Notes: generated by a model from the sequence alone, not told the origin. A stretch of 64,000 nucleotides of DNA from Scatosoma sp048465415 (GCA_048465415.1 DBFWLO010000024.1:62001-126000), one strand, 5' to 3'; positions 7,411 to 16,142 are shown, counted from the first letter of the stretch. Program-made: numbers and translations.

Positions 7411-7450
7411 AAAACCGCCTTCCGGCATTCTGATGCAGGAAGGCGGTTTT
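7411..7450. terminator. bidirectional terminator between ktrA and degV
   Basis: AAAACCGCCTTCC (7411-7423) pairs perfectly with GGAAGGCGGTTTT (7438-7450). T-runs lie on both strands and the two genes converge here. Confidence 0.85.
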
Positions 7451-7463
7451 CTATTTTCTATGT

Positions 7464-8339
7464 TTACCTTTGCTTGCCTTTGAAGAACAACGCGAGCGTA
7501 CCCGCGCCCGAATGAGTGCCGATGACCGAGCCCACATAGCTCACCTTAATCTCATGGCCGGGGAATTTGGCCTTTAAGAGCCCGATCAGATAGTTGACGT
7601 CGTCGATACAATCGCCGTGGCTGATGAAGATCGGATCGTCCTTTTCCATCGTCTGCAGTTTGGACATGTGCTCGACGAGCGCCTGAATGGACTTCTTTCT
7701 GCCCATCGTCTTGCCGATCGCGATGAGGTGTCCCTCGTCGTCTACGTGCAGCACCGGTTTGATATTGAGCACGGTGCCGACGATCGCGGTCGCCGAAGAA
7801 ACCCGGCCGCCGCGTTTTAAATGAAAGAGGTTATCCACCGTAAAGTAATGACAGATATGTAATTTCAGCTCTTCCGCATACGCCGCCGTCTCTTTAAGCG
7901 TCGCGCCGCTGTCCGCTTTCTTGACTACATAGTCCACAAACAGTCCTTCGCCCATAGACGCGCAGAGGGAGTCCACCACCGTCACCGTTCTGCCGGGGTA
8001 CTTTTCCATCAGTTCTTTCGCCGCGACGCGGAAGCTGCCTTCCGTGCCCGAAAGTCCTGAAGAAAACGCGATCACGAGTACGTCGCGGCCGTTTTTCAGG
8101 AATTTTTCGATGTGCGTCTTTGCCGATTCGCTCGTCACCTGATAGGTGGTGGGCATGGAACCGGAACGCAGCTTCGCGTAAAAATCTTTGACGTCGAGCT
8201 TTTCACCGTCTTCGCCGCCGTAATTGATGTTATTCATCGTGAATCCGAGATTCACGCATTCCAGGTTGTGTTCGCCGTAATACTCTTCGGGCAAGTCGCT
8301 TGAAGAATCGGTCACGATTTCAAAAAGTCTCTTTTCCAT
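7464..8339 (-). CDS. DegV-family fatty-acid-binding protein
   Basis: 291 residues, normal for the family. Signature segments are the N-terminal VTDSSSDLPEEY, the AFSSGLSGTEGS fatty-acid carboxylate-binding loop at about 92-103, and DSLCASMGEGLFV at about 122-134. The C-terminal part (GRVSSATAIVGTVLNIKPVL, HSGAGTLALFF) is also typical. DegV/FakB proteins carry a fatty acid that the kinase FakA (encoded here at 18622-20265) phosphorylates for lipid synthesis. It is a single gene with its own promoter at 8406-8435. Which fatty acid it prefers cannot be read from the sequence. Confidence 0.9.
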   Translation of the reverse strand: MEKRLFEIVTDSSSDLPEEYYGEHNLECVNLGFTMNNINYGGEDGEKLDVKDFYAKLRSGSMPTTYQVTSESAKTHIEKFLKNGRDVLVIAFSSGLSGTEGSFRVAAKELMEKYPGRTVTVVDSLCASMGEGLFVDYVVKKADSGATLKETAAYAEELKLHICHYFTVDNLFHLKRGGRVSSATAIVGTVLNIKPVLHVDDEGHLIAIGKTMGRKKSIQALVEHMSKLQTMEKDDPIFISHGDCIDDVNYLIGLLKAKFPGHEIKVSYVGSVIGTHSGAGTLALFFKGKQR

Positions 8340-8405
8340 AGTATATTTACCTCTCTTTTCCGCTTGGGTTACGGACTTTTATTGACTTTATTGTTTCTCT
8401 TGTTT

Positions 8406-8435
8406 ATTATACCTCATTTTCCCTTGCCGCGTCAA
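8406..8435 (-). promoter_or_regulatory. promoter of the DegV gene
   Basis: Minus strand: TTGACG (8435-8430), 18-base spacer, TATAAT (8411-8406). About 60 bases of leader precede the ATG at 8339. Confidence 0.7.
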
Positions 8436-8504
8436 ACATTCTTCCCCTTGCAAAAAACGCTTTTTTGTAACAGTTTTTCCCTTCGACAACCATACGCCGC
8501 CGCT

Positions 8505-8738
8505 TTATTTCAGCACATTGAACTTTTTCACGCGGTCGGCTTCAAAGGTGACGTTTACCTTATACACTCCTTTTTCGCAGACGATGGTCATATCCGGCAG
8601 ACCGTTCAGCTCGAAATATTCCTCGAACGTTTTGGCAAAATCCTGCAAGACAAGCGCTTTACAGCCGTCGCTCATCACCGATTTATCCGATTGGATCACG
8701 CTGTTCGTGCGTTCAAAGTTATCTCTGACTCTTCGCAT
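8505..8738 (-). CDS. small unknown protein encoded directly after minD
   Basis: 77 residues when started at ATG 8738, which has an excellent AAGGAGGAGAG site. The frame stays open further upstream, but only as an overlap with minD. The protein opens MRRVRDNFERTNSV and has a C-terminal half of alternating strands (MTIVCEKGVYKVNVTFEAD). It starts 11 bases after minD ends, the position normally held by minE, and its size (MinE is about 85 residues) fits. However, I cannot align it to the MinE membrane-targeting and MinD-stimulating helix (typically an N-terminal hydrophobic segment plus a basic anti-MinCD helix). An alternative or strongly diverged MinD partner is possible; function unknown. Confidence 0.7.
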   Translation of the reverse strand: MRRVRDNFERTNSVIQSDKSVMSDGCKALVLQDFAKTFEEYFELNGLPDMTIVCEKGVYKVNVTFEADRVKKFNVLK

Positions 8739-8749
8739 TTCTCTCCTCC

Positions 8750-9520
8750 TTAAAGCCCTTTTCTCAGCAGTCTGCGGATATTTCCGACCACGCCCGTATA
8801 GCGGCGCGTCACGTCGTACAGCCGGCATTTGTCGGCGAGCAGATTATTCGCGAGCAGACGAAACGCCCGCGTTTTATCGGAAAGGTTATTGAGAAACACG
8901 TCGTCCTCTTCGGGAAGGATCCCGAGAATGGGCGTTTTTAAAATTTCTTCGATTTCTTTGGGCGAAAGGATCTCGCCCGAAAGCAACATGTCCCCCCGCA
9001 CCATATTGACGATGACGGAGACGGCTTTCGGCTCGTAGCTTTTGAGCACGGTGATGACCTTGTCCGCGTCGCGGAGCGCGGAAATATGCGGCGTCGTGAC
9101 GACGAGCGCCTCGTCGGCGGTAGCTACGGCGCGGTGAAAGCCTTCGTCGATGCCCGCGGGACAGTCGATGAGAATAAAATCGAACTGCGGCGAAAGCGTA
9201 TCGAGCACCAGTTTCACCGCCTGCGGCGAGATATAACGCTCGGGGGCGGAATGATTGCTGGCGAGTATGTAAAGATTTCCGAAATCGGGGTGGCGGATCA
9301 GCGCCTGTTTGGCGCGGCATCTTCCTTCGATGACGTCCACAATGTCGTAGACCACGAGATTTTCCACGCCCGTCACCACGTCCATATTATTGAGTCCGAA
9401 ATCGGTGTCGCAGAGAATCACCCTCTCGCCACGTTTAGAAAGCTGCGCGCCGAGATTGGCGGCGACGGTGGTTTTACCCACCCCACCCTTGCCCGACGTT
9501 ACGACGATTTTCCTTGCCAT
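8750..9520 (-). CDS. minD: septum site-determining ATPase MinD
   Basis: 256 residues. The deviant Walker A SGKGGVGKTT (residues 9-18) with the signature lysine, the switch I region DTDFGLNNMD (39-48) and Walker B LIDCPAG are those of the MinD/ParA family. The C-terminal end (NIRRLLRKGL) is a short amphipathic helix like the membrane-targeting sequence of MinD. In rods, MinD recruits the FtsZ inhibitor MinC to the membrane. Neither minC nor a recognisable minE or divIVA is next to it here; the downstream gene is the unknown 77-residue protein. RBS AGGGAGAGAG before ATG 9520. Confidence 0.9.
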   Translation of the reverse strand: MARKIVVTSGKGGVGKTTVAANLGAQLSKRGERVILCDTDFGLNNMDVVTGVENLVVYDIVDVIEGRCRAKQALIRHPDFGNLYILASNHSAPERYISPQAVKLVLDTLSPQFDFILIDCPAGIDEGFHRAVATADEALVVTTPHISALRDADKVITVLKSYEPKAVSVIVNMVRGDMLLSGEILSPKEIEEILKTPILGILPEEDDVFLNNLSDKTRAFRLLANNLLADKCRLYDVTRRYTGVVGNIRRLLRKGL

Positions 9521-9637
9521 ACGTATCTCTCTCCCTGCCGTTTTTCCTTATTGCTTTTTCTGCAAAGAAAATCATACCATACGGGCGGGAGATTATTTTG
9601 TTTGATTTCCGGCCTTTATCGGGAATTTTGTCGGAAC

Positions 9638-10276
9638 TTATTTATTCCGCTTGGAAAGCTCCGCGCATACCTCGGAGATCTTCACGTTCTTTTCCTGCAA
9701 GAGCACCATCATGTGATAGAGAAAATCCGCGGCCTCGCCGATCACTTCGCCCTTATCGTCGTTCTTGGACGCGATGACGAGCTCCACCGCCTCTTCGCCC
9801 GCTTTTTTGGCGATCTTATCGATGCCCCGCGCGAACAAAAAGCTCGTGTACGAACCCTCTTCGGGGTTCTTTTTCCGGTTCTCGACGATGCGCTGCAATC
9901 GGCCCAGCATCTCCGCGCCGATCTCGTTCTCTTCGCCCTTGACCTGTTCGGAGAAACAGCTGTACGTGCCCGTGTGGCAGGCGACGCCCTTTTGCCGCAC
10001 CTTCAAAAGAATACAGTCCTTATCGCAGTCGAGGAAAGCGGTGACGACCTTCTGCGTGTTGCCGCTCGTTTCTCCCTTTTTCCAAAGCGATTTTCTCGAA
10101 CGGCTGAAATAATGCGCATAGCCCGTTTCAAACGTCTTTTCCACGGCCTCCCGGTTCATATACGCCTGCATGAGCACCTCGCCGCTTTCGTAATCCTGCG
10201 CGATCGCGGGAATAAGTCCCTTCTCGTCGAATCTGATCTCGTCCGCATTCACTTTTTTCGCCTTCGTCTCAACCAT
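9638..10276 (-). CDS. hisI: bifunctional phosphoribosyl-AMP cyclohydrolase / phosphoribosyl-ATP pyrophosphatase HisIE
   Basis: 212 residues. Domain one (about 10-115) is HisI: QDYESGEVLMQAYMN, RSRKSLWKKGETSGN, then metal-binding DCDKDC and HTGTYSCF, which hold the Asp/Cys ligands for Mg2+ and Zn2+. Domain two (about 120-205) is HisE with the helical KKAGEEAVE motif and GEAADFLYHMMVLL. It carries out steps 2 and 3 of histidine synthesis (PR-ATP to PR-AMP to ProFAR). It is the last gene of the his operon and overlaps hisF by 8 bases. Fused HisIE is common in bacteria. Confidence 0.95.
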   Translation of the reverse strand: MVETKAKKVNADEIRFDEKGLIPAIAQDYESGEVLMQAYMNREAVEKTFETGYAHYFSRSRKSLWKKGETSGNTQKVVTAFLDCDKDCILLKVRQKGVACHTGTYSCFSEQVKGEENEIGAEMLGRLQRIVENRKKNPEEGSYTSFLFARGIDKIAKKAGEEAVELVIASKNDDKGEVIGEAADFLYHMMVLLQEKNVKISEVCAELSKRNK

Positions 10277-11039
10277 GATAGCCTCCTCTGACGGGAATTC
10301 CCCGTTCCGACAAATATATTTTCAAATCCTTTATACCGAGCTGTCCGAAATGGAAGAGCGAAGCCGCGAGCGCCGCGTCCGCCTTTCCCTCGCTCAACAC
10401 CTCGTAAAAGTGCTCTTTCGTACCCGCGCCGCCCGAAGCGATGACGGGAATATTCACGAGCTTAGCCGCCGCCCTCGTGAGCGGGACGTCGTAGCCCGAT
10501 TTCGTGCCGTCCTTATCCATACTGGTGAGCAGGATCTCCCCCGCGCCCAGTTTCTCCGCCCGCGCAATCCATTCGAGTGCGTCCAGCCCCGTATCGATGC
10601 GCCCGCCGTGCTTATAGACGTTCCAGCCGCCCCGGCCGTTCGCTTTGGCATCCACCGCCAGCACCACGCACTGACTGCCGAATTTCGACGCCGCCTCGCC
10701 GATGAGCGAAGGATCGTCGATCGCCGCGGAGTTCACCGCTACCTTATCCGCGCCGCAGTGCAAGAGCGCCGAAAAATCCTCCACCGACGAGATCCCCCCT
10801 CCCACCGTCAGGGGAATGAATACCTGTTCGCTGGCCCGGGAAATGACGTCGAGTTTCGTCTTGCGCCCGTCCGAGCTTGCGGTGATGTCGAGAAAGACCA
10901 GCTCGTCCGCCCCGGCGGCGTTGTATAGCTTCGCCGTTTCCACGGGATCGCCCGCGTCGCGTAAGTTCACGAAGTTGACTCCTTTCACCACTCTGCCGTC
11001 CTTGATATCGAGACAGGGAACGATTCTTTTACAGAGCAT
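10269..11039 (-). CDS. hisF: imidazole glycerol phosphate synthase cyclase subunit HisF
   Basis: 256 residues, a (beta/alpha)8 barrel. Catalytic Asp11 is in PCLDIKDGRVVKG and the second Asp (about 130) in VLAVDAKAN. Phosphate-binding loops GGGISS (about 80) and ASGGAG (about 202) and the VNSAAI segment are in place. It converts PRFAR plus ammonia delivered by HisH into imidazole glycerol phosphate and AICAR. It overlaps hisA by 11 bases and hisIE by 8. Confidence 0.96.
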   Translation of the reverse strand: MLCKRIVPCLDIKDGRVVKGVNFVNLRDAGDPVETAKLYNAAGADELVFLDITASSDGRKTKLDVISRASEQVFIPLTVGGGISSVEDFSALLHCGADKVAVNSAAIDDPSLIGEAASKFGSQCVVLAVDAKANGRGGWNVYKHGGRIDTGLDALEWIARAEKLGAGEILLTSMDKDGTKSGYDVPLTRAAAKLVNIPVIASGGAGTKEHFYEVLSEGKADAALAASLFHFGQLGIKDLKIYLSERGIPVRGGYHG

Positions 11040-11760
11040 CTTCCTCCCCTCCCCTTTGAAACTTTGCGACGGCTTCTTTGAGATCGATCGTCCCCTCGTA
11101 AACGGAACGTCCCAAAATAGCCCCGTAAACGCCCTGTGCGGCGAGATTTTCGAGATCGGACATCGACGCGACGCCGCCCGAAGCGACGACTTTCAGGCCC
11201 GTTTCGCGGCCTAAAAGGGCTGTTTCCTCCACCGCCGCGCCCGAAAGCGCGCCGTCGCGGGATACGTCCGTGAAGACGCAGTATGCGACGCCGAGCGCTT
11301 TCGCGCGTCTGCCGAACGCTTCGCCCCGTTCGCCGCCCGTCTCCGTCCAGCCCTTGACGGAAATATACCCGTCTTTGCAGTCGATTCCGGCGACGATCCT
11401 TTTTCCGAAGCGGCGCACCGCTTCTTCAAAGAGCTTCGGATCGGTATGGCAGACGGTGCCGAGCACGACGCGGGACGCGCCCGCGCTCAATCTGCGCTCG
11501 ATCGCTTCCATCGTCCTCAGTCCGCCGCCGCTCTGTACTTTGACGCCGAGCGCCGCGATCTTTGAAATCGTCTCGTCGATACGGCCCGTTCCCTCGAACG
11601 CGCCGTCGAGATCGACGACGTGCAGATACTCCGCGCCCGCGTCCCGCCACATTTTAGCCCGTGCGAGCGGAAGACCATAATCGGTGACGAGCTCTCGTTT
11701 CCCGTAAAGAAGCCGCACGGCGCGGCCGTTCATGATATCGATGGCGGGAAAGAGTTTCAT
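11029..11760 (-). CDS. hisA: ProFAR isomerase HisA
   Basis: 243 residues, a half-barrel-duplicated TIM barrel related to HisF. FPAIDIMNGRAVRL carries catalytic Asp8. VAGIDCKDG holds the second Asp (about 129), and QSGGGLR and VASGGVAS are the two phosphate loops. It carries out the Amadori isomerisation of ProFAR to PRFAR. The end, EEDAL, overlaps the hisF start, and the beginning overlaps the hisH stop in ATGA-like fashion, so the genes are translationally coupled. Confidence 0.95.
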   Translation of the reverse strand: MKLFPAIDIMNGRAVRLLYGKRELVTDYGLPLARAKMWRDAGAEYLHVVDLDGAFEGTGRIDETISKIAALGVKVQSGGGLRTMEAIERRLSAGASRVVLGTVCHTDPKLFEEAVRRFGKRIVAGIDCKDGYISVKGWTETGGERGEAFGRRAKALGVAYCVFTDVSRDGALSGAAVEETALLGRETGLKVVASGGVASMSDLENLAAQGVYGAILGRSVYEGTIDLKEAVAKFQRGGEEDAL

Positions 11761-12362
11761 GCCTTCGCTCCTTTGATCTTCAAAAAATTATCCAATAATT
11801 TAAGCCCTTTGTCGCCGCTCTTTTCGGGGTGAAACTGCACGCCGTAGACGTTTTTCCCGTTCCATACCGCCGCCGCGAACGCGACGCCGTAATCGCATTT
11901 CGCCGCGGTTTCCGCTTCGGAAGCGGCGGCGTAATAACTGTGTACGAAATAAAATTCGCTGTTTTCCCCAATCTCCGCAAACAACGGGGATTTCAGATCA
12001 TAAACGCTGTTCCAGCCGACCTGCGGCACTTTTCCCGTTTGGAATTTCACGACGTCGCCGACGCAGAAACCGAGTCCCGCGCTCTCCCCGTCCTCGAAGG
12101 AACGGCTCATGAGAAACTGCATACCGAGGCAGATCCCGAGCACCGGCGTATCCGATGCGCGCCGCTTGACATACGCCGCCAGTCCGCTCGTTTTGAGGGA
12201 TTCCACGCCCCGGCGGAACGCGCCCACGCCGGGCAGGATCAACCTCTCGCAGCCGTCGAGCGCGTCGGGTTCCGAGGACACGAGCGCGCGTTCTCCCAAA
12301 AACTCAAACGCTTTTTGCACCGAGCGGAGGTTGCCCACGCCGTAGTCGAGGATCCCCGTCAT
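11757..12362 (-). CDS. hisH: imidazole glycerol phosphate synthase glutaminase subunit HisH
   Basis: 201 residues from ATG 12362, which forms an ATGA overlap with the hisB stop; longer frames upstream merely run through hisB. The protein opens MTGILDYGVGNLRSV, as HisH does. The glutaminase triad is visible: Cys in GICLGMQF, and His and Glu in GVQFHPEKSG. It releases ammonia from glutamine and feeds it through the HisF barrel. Confidence 0.95.
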   Translation of the reverse strand: MTGILDYGVGNLRSVQKAFEFLGERALVSSEPDALDGCERLILPGVGAFRRGVESLKTSGLAAYVKRRASDTPVLGICLGMQFLMSRSFEDGESAGLGFCVGDVVKFQTGKVPQVGWNSVYDLKSPLFAEIGENSEFYFVHSYYAAASEAETAAKCDYGVAFAAAVWNGKNVYGVQFHPEKSGDKGLKLLDNFLKIKGAKA

Positions 12363-12949
12363 TGCAGAACGCCTTTGGAGGAGAGTACCCGATCCGACGT
12401 CACGGCGACCGCCTTTTTCAGACATCTCGCGAGCGCCTTGAACACCGCTTCCGCTTCGTGATGGCGATTGCCGCCTTTGAGTATTTTCACATAGGCGTTG
12501 ATCCCGGCGCGGTAACAGAGGGCGCGCAGAAATTCTTCGACGAGTTCGAGGTCGAACGTGCCGCATTTGCCGAACGCGAGATCGGGGCAATCGAAGCTCA
12601 GATACCCTCTGCCGCTCAGATCGACGGCGACGAGCGCCGCCGTTTCGTCCATCGGCACCACGCAGTCGGCAAACCGTTCGATGCCCTTACGGTCGCCGAG
12701 CGCTTCTTTAAAAGTTTCGCCCAGCGCGATGCCGATATCCTCCGCCGAATGATGATCGTCCACTTCCGTATCGCCGTGACAGACGACGGAGAGATCGATC
12801 CCGGAATGTACTTTGAAAAGTTCCAGCATGTGGTTGAGAAATCCGATTCCGCTGTCCACGGCGCCCGCGCCGCTCCCGTCTAAGTTGAGGGAAAGAAAAA
12901 TCTCCGTTTCGTTGGTCTTTCTCCGCGTCTCCGCTTTGCGATCTTTCAT
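12359..12949 (-). CDS. hisB: imidazoleglycerol-phosphate dehydratase HisB
   Basis: 196 residues, the monofunctional form without the phosphatase domain. The two duplicated metal-binding motifs are seen: HMLELFKVHSG, GDTEVDDHHSAEDIG (about 60-75), and the second-half partner with ...GNRHHEAEAVFKA. Mn2+ is bound by these His clusters. It dehydrates IGP to imidazole acetol phosphate. It overlaps hisD by 4 bases and hisH by 4 bases. Confidence 0.96.
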   Translation of the reverse strand: MKDRKAETRRKTNETEIFLSLNLDGSGAGAVDSGIGFLNHMLELFKVHSGIDLSVVCHGDTEVDDHHSAEDIGIALGETFKEALGDRKGIERFADCVVPMDETAALVAVDLSGRGYLSFDCPDLAFGKCGTFDLELVEEFLRALCYRAGINAYVKILKGGNRHHEAEAVFKALARCLKKAVAVTSDRVLSSKGVLQ

Positions 12950-14229
12950 TCTTTCGTTTCCTCCTTCAAGCGTACTTTCACCGCGTTCGCGTGGGCGTAC
13001 AGCCCCTCGTTTTCCGCGAGCCGGATAATGTCCGCGCCGTCCTCTCGGAGCGCCTCTCGGGAATATCTGATCACGCTCATTTTACGCAGGAAAATATCGC
13101 GGCTCAGCGCCTGGAAAAAACGCGCCGTACCGCCCGTGGGCAGGATATGGTCGGGGCCGGCGAAATAGTCCCCCACCGGTTCCGGCGTGCAGCCGCCCAA
13201 AAATACCGCGCCGGCGTTTCTGACGAGCGGCAATAATTCCTCAGCGTTTTCGGCGTAAATTTCGAGGTGTTCGGGGGCGATGCGGTTGGCGATCTCCACC
13301 GCCTTTTTCAAATTCTCCACCACCACGATCCCGCCGCTGTGTTCCAGAGAATATTCCGCGATCTCCTTTCTCGGCAGCAGCGAGCATTGCCGCGCCGCTT
13401 CCGCCGCCAGAATTTCCGCGAACGCTTTATCGTCCGTGAGCACGACGGCGCGCGCCCGTTTGTCGTGTTCCGCCTGAGAAAGAATGTCCGCCGCCACATA
13501 TTCCGCGTTCGCCGCGCCGTCGGCGATGATGAGGATTTCGCTCGGTCCCGCCAGCATATCGATGCCGACCTCTCCGTACACTTCCTTTTTGGCGAGCGTC
13601 ACATAGATATTACCCGGCCCCGCGATGACGTCCGTTTTCGGTACGCTCTCCGTTCCGTAGGCAAGCGCCGCGATCGCCTGCGCGCCCCCCATTTTGAACA
13701 CCGCTTCCGCGCCGCATTCTTTGGCGGCGACCAGCGTCGCGGGGTGGATCTTTCCGTTTTTCGCGGGCGTGGCCATATAAATATGCTCCACGCCCGCCGC
13801 CTTTGCGGGCAGAATCCCCATGCAAACCGACGAGAACAGGGGCGCCGTACCGCCGGGCACATAGATCCCCGCGCGCTCCACCGGTCTCAGCACATAGCCC
13901 GTCGTACGCCCCTTTTCGTCCGTACGAAGCTCCCCTTCCGAGCTCCCGCGAAGATGATAATTCAAAATTCTTTCTTTGGCGCGGCGGAGGGAGGCTAAAA
14001 GCTCCGGTTCTATCTCCGCGTACGCCCTTTCAAACTCCTCTTCGCTCACCTGAAAGGAGCCTTTCGTCAAACGAGTGCCGTCGAATTTCTCCTCATAGGA
14101 GAATACGGCTTCATCGCCGCGGCTTTTCACGTCCTCGACGATCGTATGTACCGCGGCGGCCGCTTCCGCGTCGGAAAATCCGTTTCTTTTGATGAGTTCG
14201 CCGCAATTTTCGGCCGTATAAATTTTCAT
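12946..14229 (-). CDS. hisD: histidinol dehydrogenase HisD
   Basis: 427 residues, the standard length. PGGTAPLFSSVCMG (nucleotide-binding region), DMLAGPSEILIIAD and the catalytic RIAPEHLEIY (Glu/His acid-base pair) are present. The zinc-binding Gln/His/Asp ligands lie in the expected central and C-terminal regions (SQAEHDKRA, GPDHILPTGGTARF). It oxidises histidinol to histidine in two NAD+-dependent steps. No histidinol-phosphate aminotransferase (hisC) is in this operon; the aminotransferase at 58436-59635 is a different subgroup. Confidence 0.96.
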   Translation of the reverse strand: MKIYTAENCGELIKRNGFSDAEAAAAVHTIVEDVKSRGDEAVFSYEEKFDGTRLTKGSFQVSEEEFERAYAEIEPELLASLRRAKERILNYHLRGSSEGELRTDEKGRTTGYVLRPVERAGIYVPGGTAPLFSSVCMGILPAKAAGVEHIYMATPAKNGKIHPATLVAAKECGAEAVFKMGGAQAIAALAYGTESVPKTDVIAGPGNIYVTLAKKEVYGEVGIDMLAGPSEILIIADGAANAEYVAADILSQAEHDKRARAVVLTDDKAFAEILAAEAARQCSLLPRKEIAEYSLEHSGGIVVVENLKKAVEIANRIAPEHLEIYAENAEELLPLVRNAGAVFLGGCTPEPVGDYFAGPDHILPTGGTARFFQALSRDIFLRKMSVIRYSREALREDGADIIRLAENEGLYAHANAVKVRLKEETKE

Positions 14230-14275
14230 AATTCACCTCTTCCGGCGCAACGTATGCGCCCGCCCGCACATGCGG

Positions 14276-14899
14276 TCAGCCCACTATTTCCCTCATTCTG
14301 TCGATTACGGGCAGAATGACGTCCGCTTTCGTTTTCAGGCTCACTTTATTCACCACAAGTCTCGCGGAAATATCGAACACCTCTTCGAGCACGACGAGTC
14401 CGTTCGCGCGGAGCGTGGAGCCCGTCTGCACAACGTCGAAAATAACGTCGGCAAGCCCGGTCACGGGCGCGAGCTCGATCGAGCCGTTCAGGGGAATGAT
14501 CTCCACGTCCTCGCCCCGTCCCGCGTACAGCTTGCGCGCCGTGCGCACGTATTTCGTCGCCACTCTCAAATGAGGATTGGTGAGAAGCTCCTTTTTTTCG
14601 GGATAGCCGGCTACGCACAGCTTACAGGGCTCGAATCGGAGATCGAGCATTTCATACAGATCCTTTTCCTGTTCGAGCAGGGTGTCTTTGCCCACGATAC
14701 CGAGATCGGCGATTCCGTACTCCACATAGGTCGGTACGTCGGAGGGCTTGACAAGGAAAAAGGAATATTTCTTGTCCGCGCTTTCGAGCACGAGTTTCCG
14801 CGTATCGGAAAAGACAGCGGAGGCGTCCACGCCGCATTTTTCAAAGAGTTCCGCGCTTTCCGCGGCCAGCCGTCCTTTGGCGAGAGCGATCGCGATCAT
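14276..14899 (-). CDS. hisG: ATP phosphoribosyltransferase, short form HisG
   Basis: 207 residues from ATG 14899. The frame stays open far upstream, but that part is the antisense shadow of hisZ. The protein opens MIAIALAKGRL, with the periplasmic-binding-like fold segments GIADLGIVGKDTLLE and VIFDVVQTGSTLRANGL (PRPP loop). It lacks the C-terminal regulatory domain, so it is the short HisG that needs HisZ for activity and histidine feedback. It overlaps hisZ by 4 bases. It catalyses the first, committed step (ATP + PRPP). Confidence 0.95.
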   Translation of the reverse strand: MIAIALAKGRLAAESAELFEKCGVDASAVFSDTRKLVLESADKKYSFFLVKPSDVPTYVEYGIADLGIVGKDTLLEQEKDLYEMLDLRFEPCKLCVAGYPEKKELLTNPHLRVATKYVRTARKLYAGRGEDVEIIPLNGSIELAPVTGLADVIFDVVQTGSTLRANGLVVLEEVFDISARLVVNKVSLKTKADVILPVIDRMREIVG

Positions 14900-16080
14900 A
14901 CTTCCTTCACCCCCTCGCGTTCCGCGACAAGCACCTTTTTCGCGCCGTTTTCTTTCGCGTAGGCGACGCCCTTTTCCGCCTCGCCCGTATATAACTCCGC
15001 CGTCCTCCCTTGCGCCGTCAGACGCAGGTATTCCCGATACCCCGCCGCTTCCGCCCCCGGCCGGACGACGATCACCGCGTCGGGCGCGGGGAGCTTTTGC
15101 ACCTTCCCGCGGCGTTCGAGCGCCATGAGAATACGCTTCAAGCCCATAGCAAAGCCTACGGCGGGGATATGCCGGCCGAAATCGTCCGCGAGATAGTCGT
15201 ATCTGCCGCCGCTTAAAAGAGGTGCGCCCAAAGATTCGGTGAGCCCGGTAAAGACGATGCCCGAATAATAGGACAAGCTCTTCACCGCTCCCAGATCGAA
15301 GGAGACGTATTTTTCGCAGCCGAACTCCTTCAAGAGCGCGTACACTTTTTTCAGATGTTCGAGCGCGGCGAGCGCCGCGGGATCCTCCGTCAATTTTTCC
15401 GCGCGCGCGAATACCTCTTCGCCGCCGAAGAGCGCGGGAAGCGCCTGAATGGCTTCCGCCGCCCGGCCGCCCACGCCCGCGGATTTTAAAATCAACATGG
15501 TGCCGACGGCGTCTTTGGCGTTGATCGAAGCGCGGATCTCTTCCGCCGTCGCCTCGCCAAGCCCCACGCCCGAAAGGAGTCCTTTGAAAAATCCGACGTG
15601 CCCCACGTCGATCGTGAAATCGGAAATCCCCGTCTCTTTCAGACACTCGACGGCGAACGCGATCGTCTGCGCGTCGGCAAACGCGCCTTCCGCGCCCAAA
15701 AACTCCACGCCCGCCTGCAAAAAACCGCGCTGGGAGAGATTGCCCGCCGCCTCGAAATTGTTCCATACGTCCCCTACGTACGCGAGCCGCGCATAGGGCG
15801 CCGTGAGCTTGGTGGCGGCGATCCGGGAGACCGCGAGCGTCATATCCGGCCGAAGCACCAAAAGCGAGCCGTCCCCGTCCGTCATCTTGAACATCTCCGT
15901 CTGCGGAATACGGTTGCGGATCTCCGCATACGTGTCGTAATACTCGATCGCGGAACTCGCGACGAACCGACAGCCCGCCAGCCGGAATTTGTTTTTCAGC
16001 TTCTCCGCCAGCAAAGAAATGTTGTAGTACTCCTCGGGCAGCAGATCCTGCACGCCCGACGGCAATTTATAATGATTCAT
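14896..16080 (-). CDS. hisZ: ATP phosphoribosyltransferase regulatory subunit HisZ
   Basis: 394 residues from ATG 16080 (MNHYKLPSGVQDLLPEE). Upstream Met codons are rejected because the ATG at 16104 overlaps the -10 box of the promoter. It has a class II histidyl-tRNA synthetase-like fold: EMFKMTDGDGSLLVLRPDMT is motif 2-like, and LGAPLLSGGRYDYL and GFAMGLKRIL correspond to motif 3. It lacks the anticodon-binding domain and serves as the activator of short HisG. It is the first gene of the his operon. Confidence 0.94.
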   Translation of the reverse strand: MNHYKLPSGVQDLLPEEYYNISLLAEKLKNKFRLAGCRFVASSAIEYYDTYAEIRNRIPQTEMFKMTDGDGSLLVLRPDMTLAVSRIAATKLTAPYARLAYVGDVWNNFEAAGNLSQRGFLQAGVEFLGAEGAFADAQTIAFAVECLKETGISDFTIDVGHVGFFKGLLSGVGLGEATAEEIRASINAKDAVGTMLILKSAGVGGRAAEAIQALPALFGGEEVFARAEKLTEDPAALAALEHLKKVYALLKEFGCEKYVSFDLGAVKSLSYYSGIVFTGLTESLGAPLLSGGRYDYLADDFGRHIPAVGFAMGLKRILMALERRGKVQKLPAPDAVIVVRPGAEAAGYREYLRLTAQGRTAELYTGEAEKGVAYAKENGAKKVLVAEREGVKEV

Positions 16081-16102
16081 AATATCGTTAAACTCCTTTT
16101 TC

Positions 16103-16131
16103 ATTATACTACAAATCCGGCGCCCAGTCAA
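16103..16131 (-). promoter_or_regulatory. promoter of the histidine operon
   Basis: Minus strand: TTGACT (16131-16126), 17-base spacer, TATAAT (16108-16103). The predicted start near 16096 leaves a leader of only about 16-20 bases, so there is no room for a T-box or an attenuator. Histidine control must then be at the enzyme (HisZ) or by a repressor. Confidence 0.75.
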
Positions 16132-16142
16132 TATTTATCATT

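Noticed and set aside
8505..8828. A 107-residue version of the small gene after minD
   Set aside because: The extra 30 residues overlap minD out of frame and have Arg-rich shadow composition; ATG 8738 has a perfect ribosome binding site.
9086..10291. 401-residue plus-strand frame opposite minD and hisIE
   Set aside because: Spans two conserved genes antisense; no recognisable domain.
11757..12590. A longer HisH
   Set aside because: The extension runs through hisB; the ATGA overlap at 12359-12362 marks the real start.
14276..15766. A 496-residue frame including hisG
   Set aside because: The upstream 289 residues are the antisense shadow of hisZ with Arg-rich composition; true HisG begins at 14899.
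16081..16104. A his attenuator or T-box
   Set aside because: The leader between promoter and hisZ is under 20 bases.
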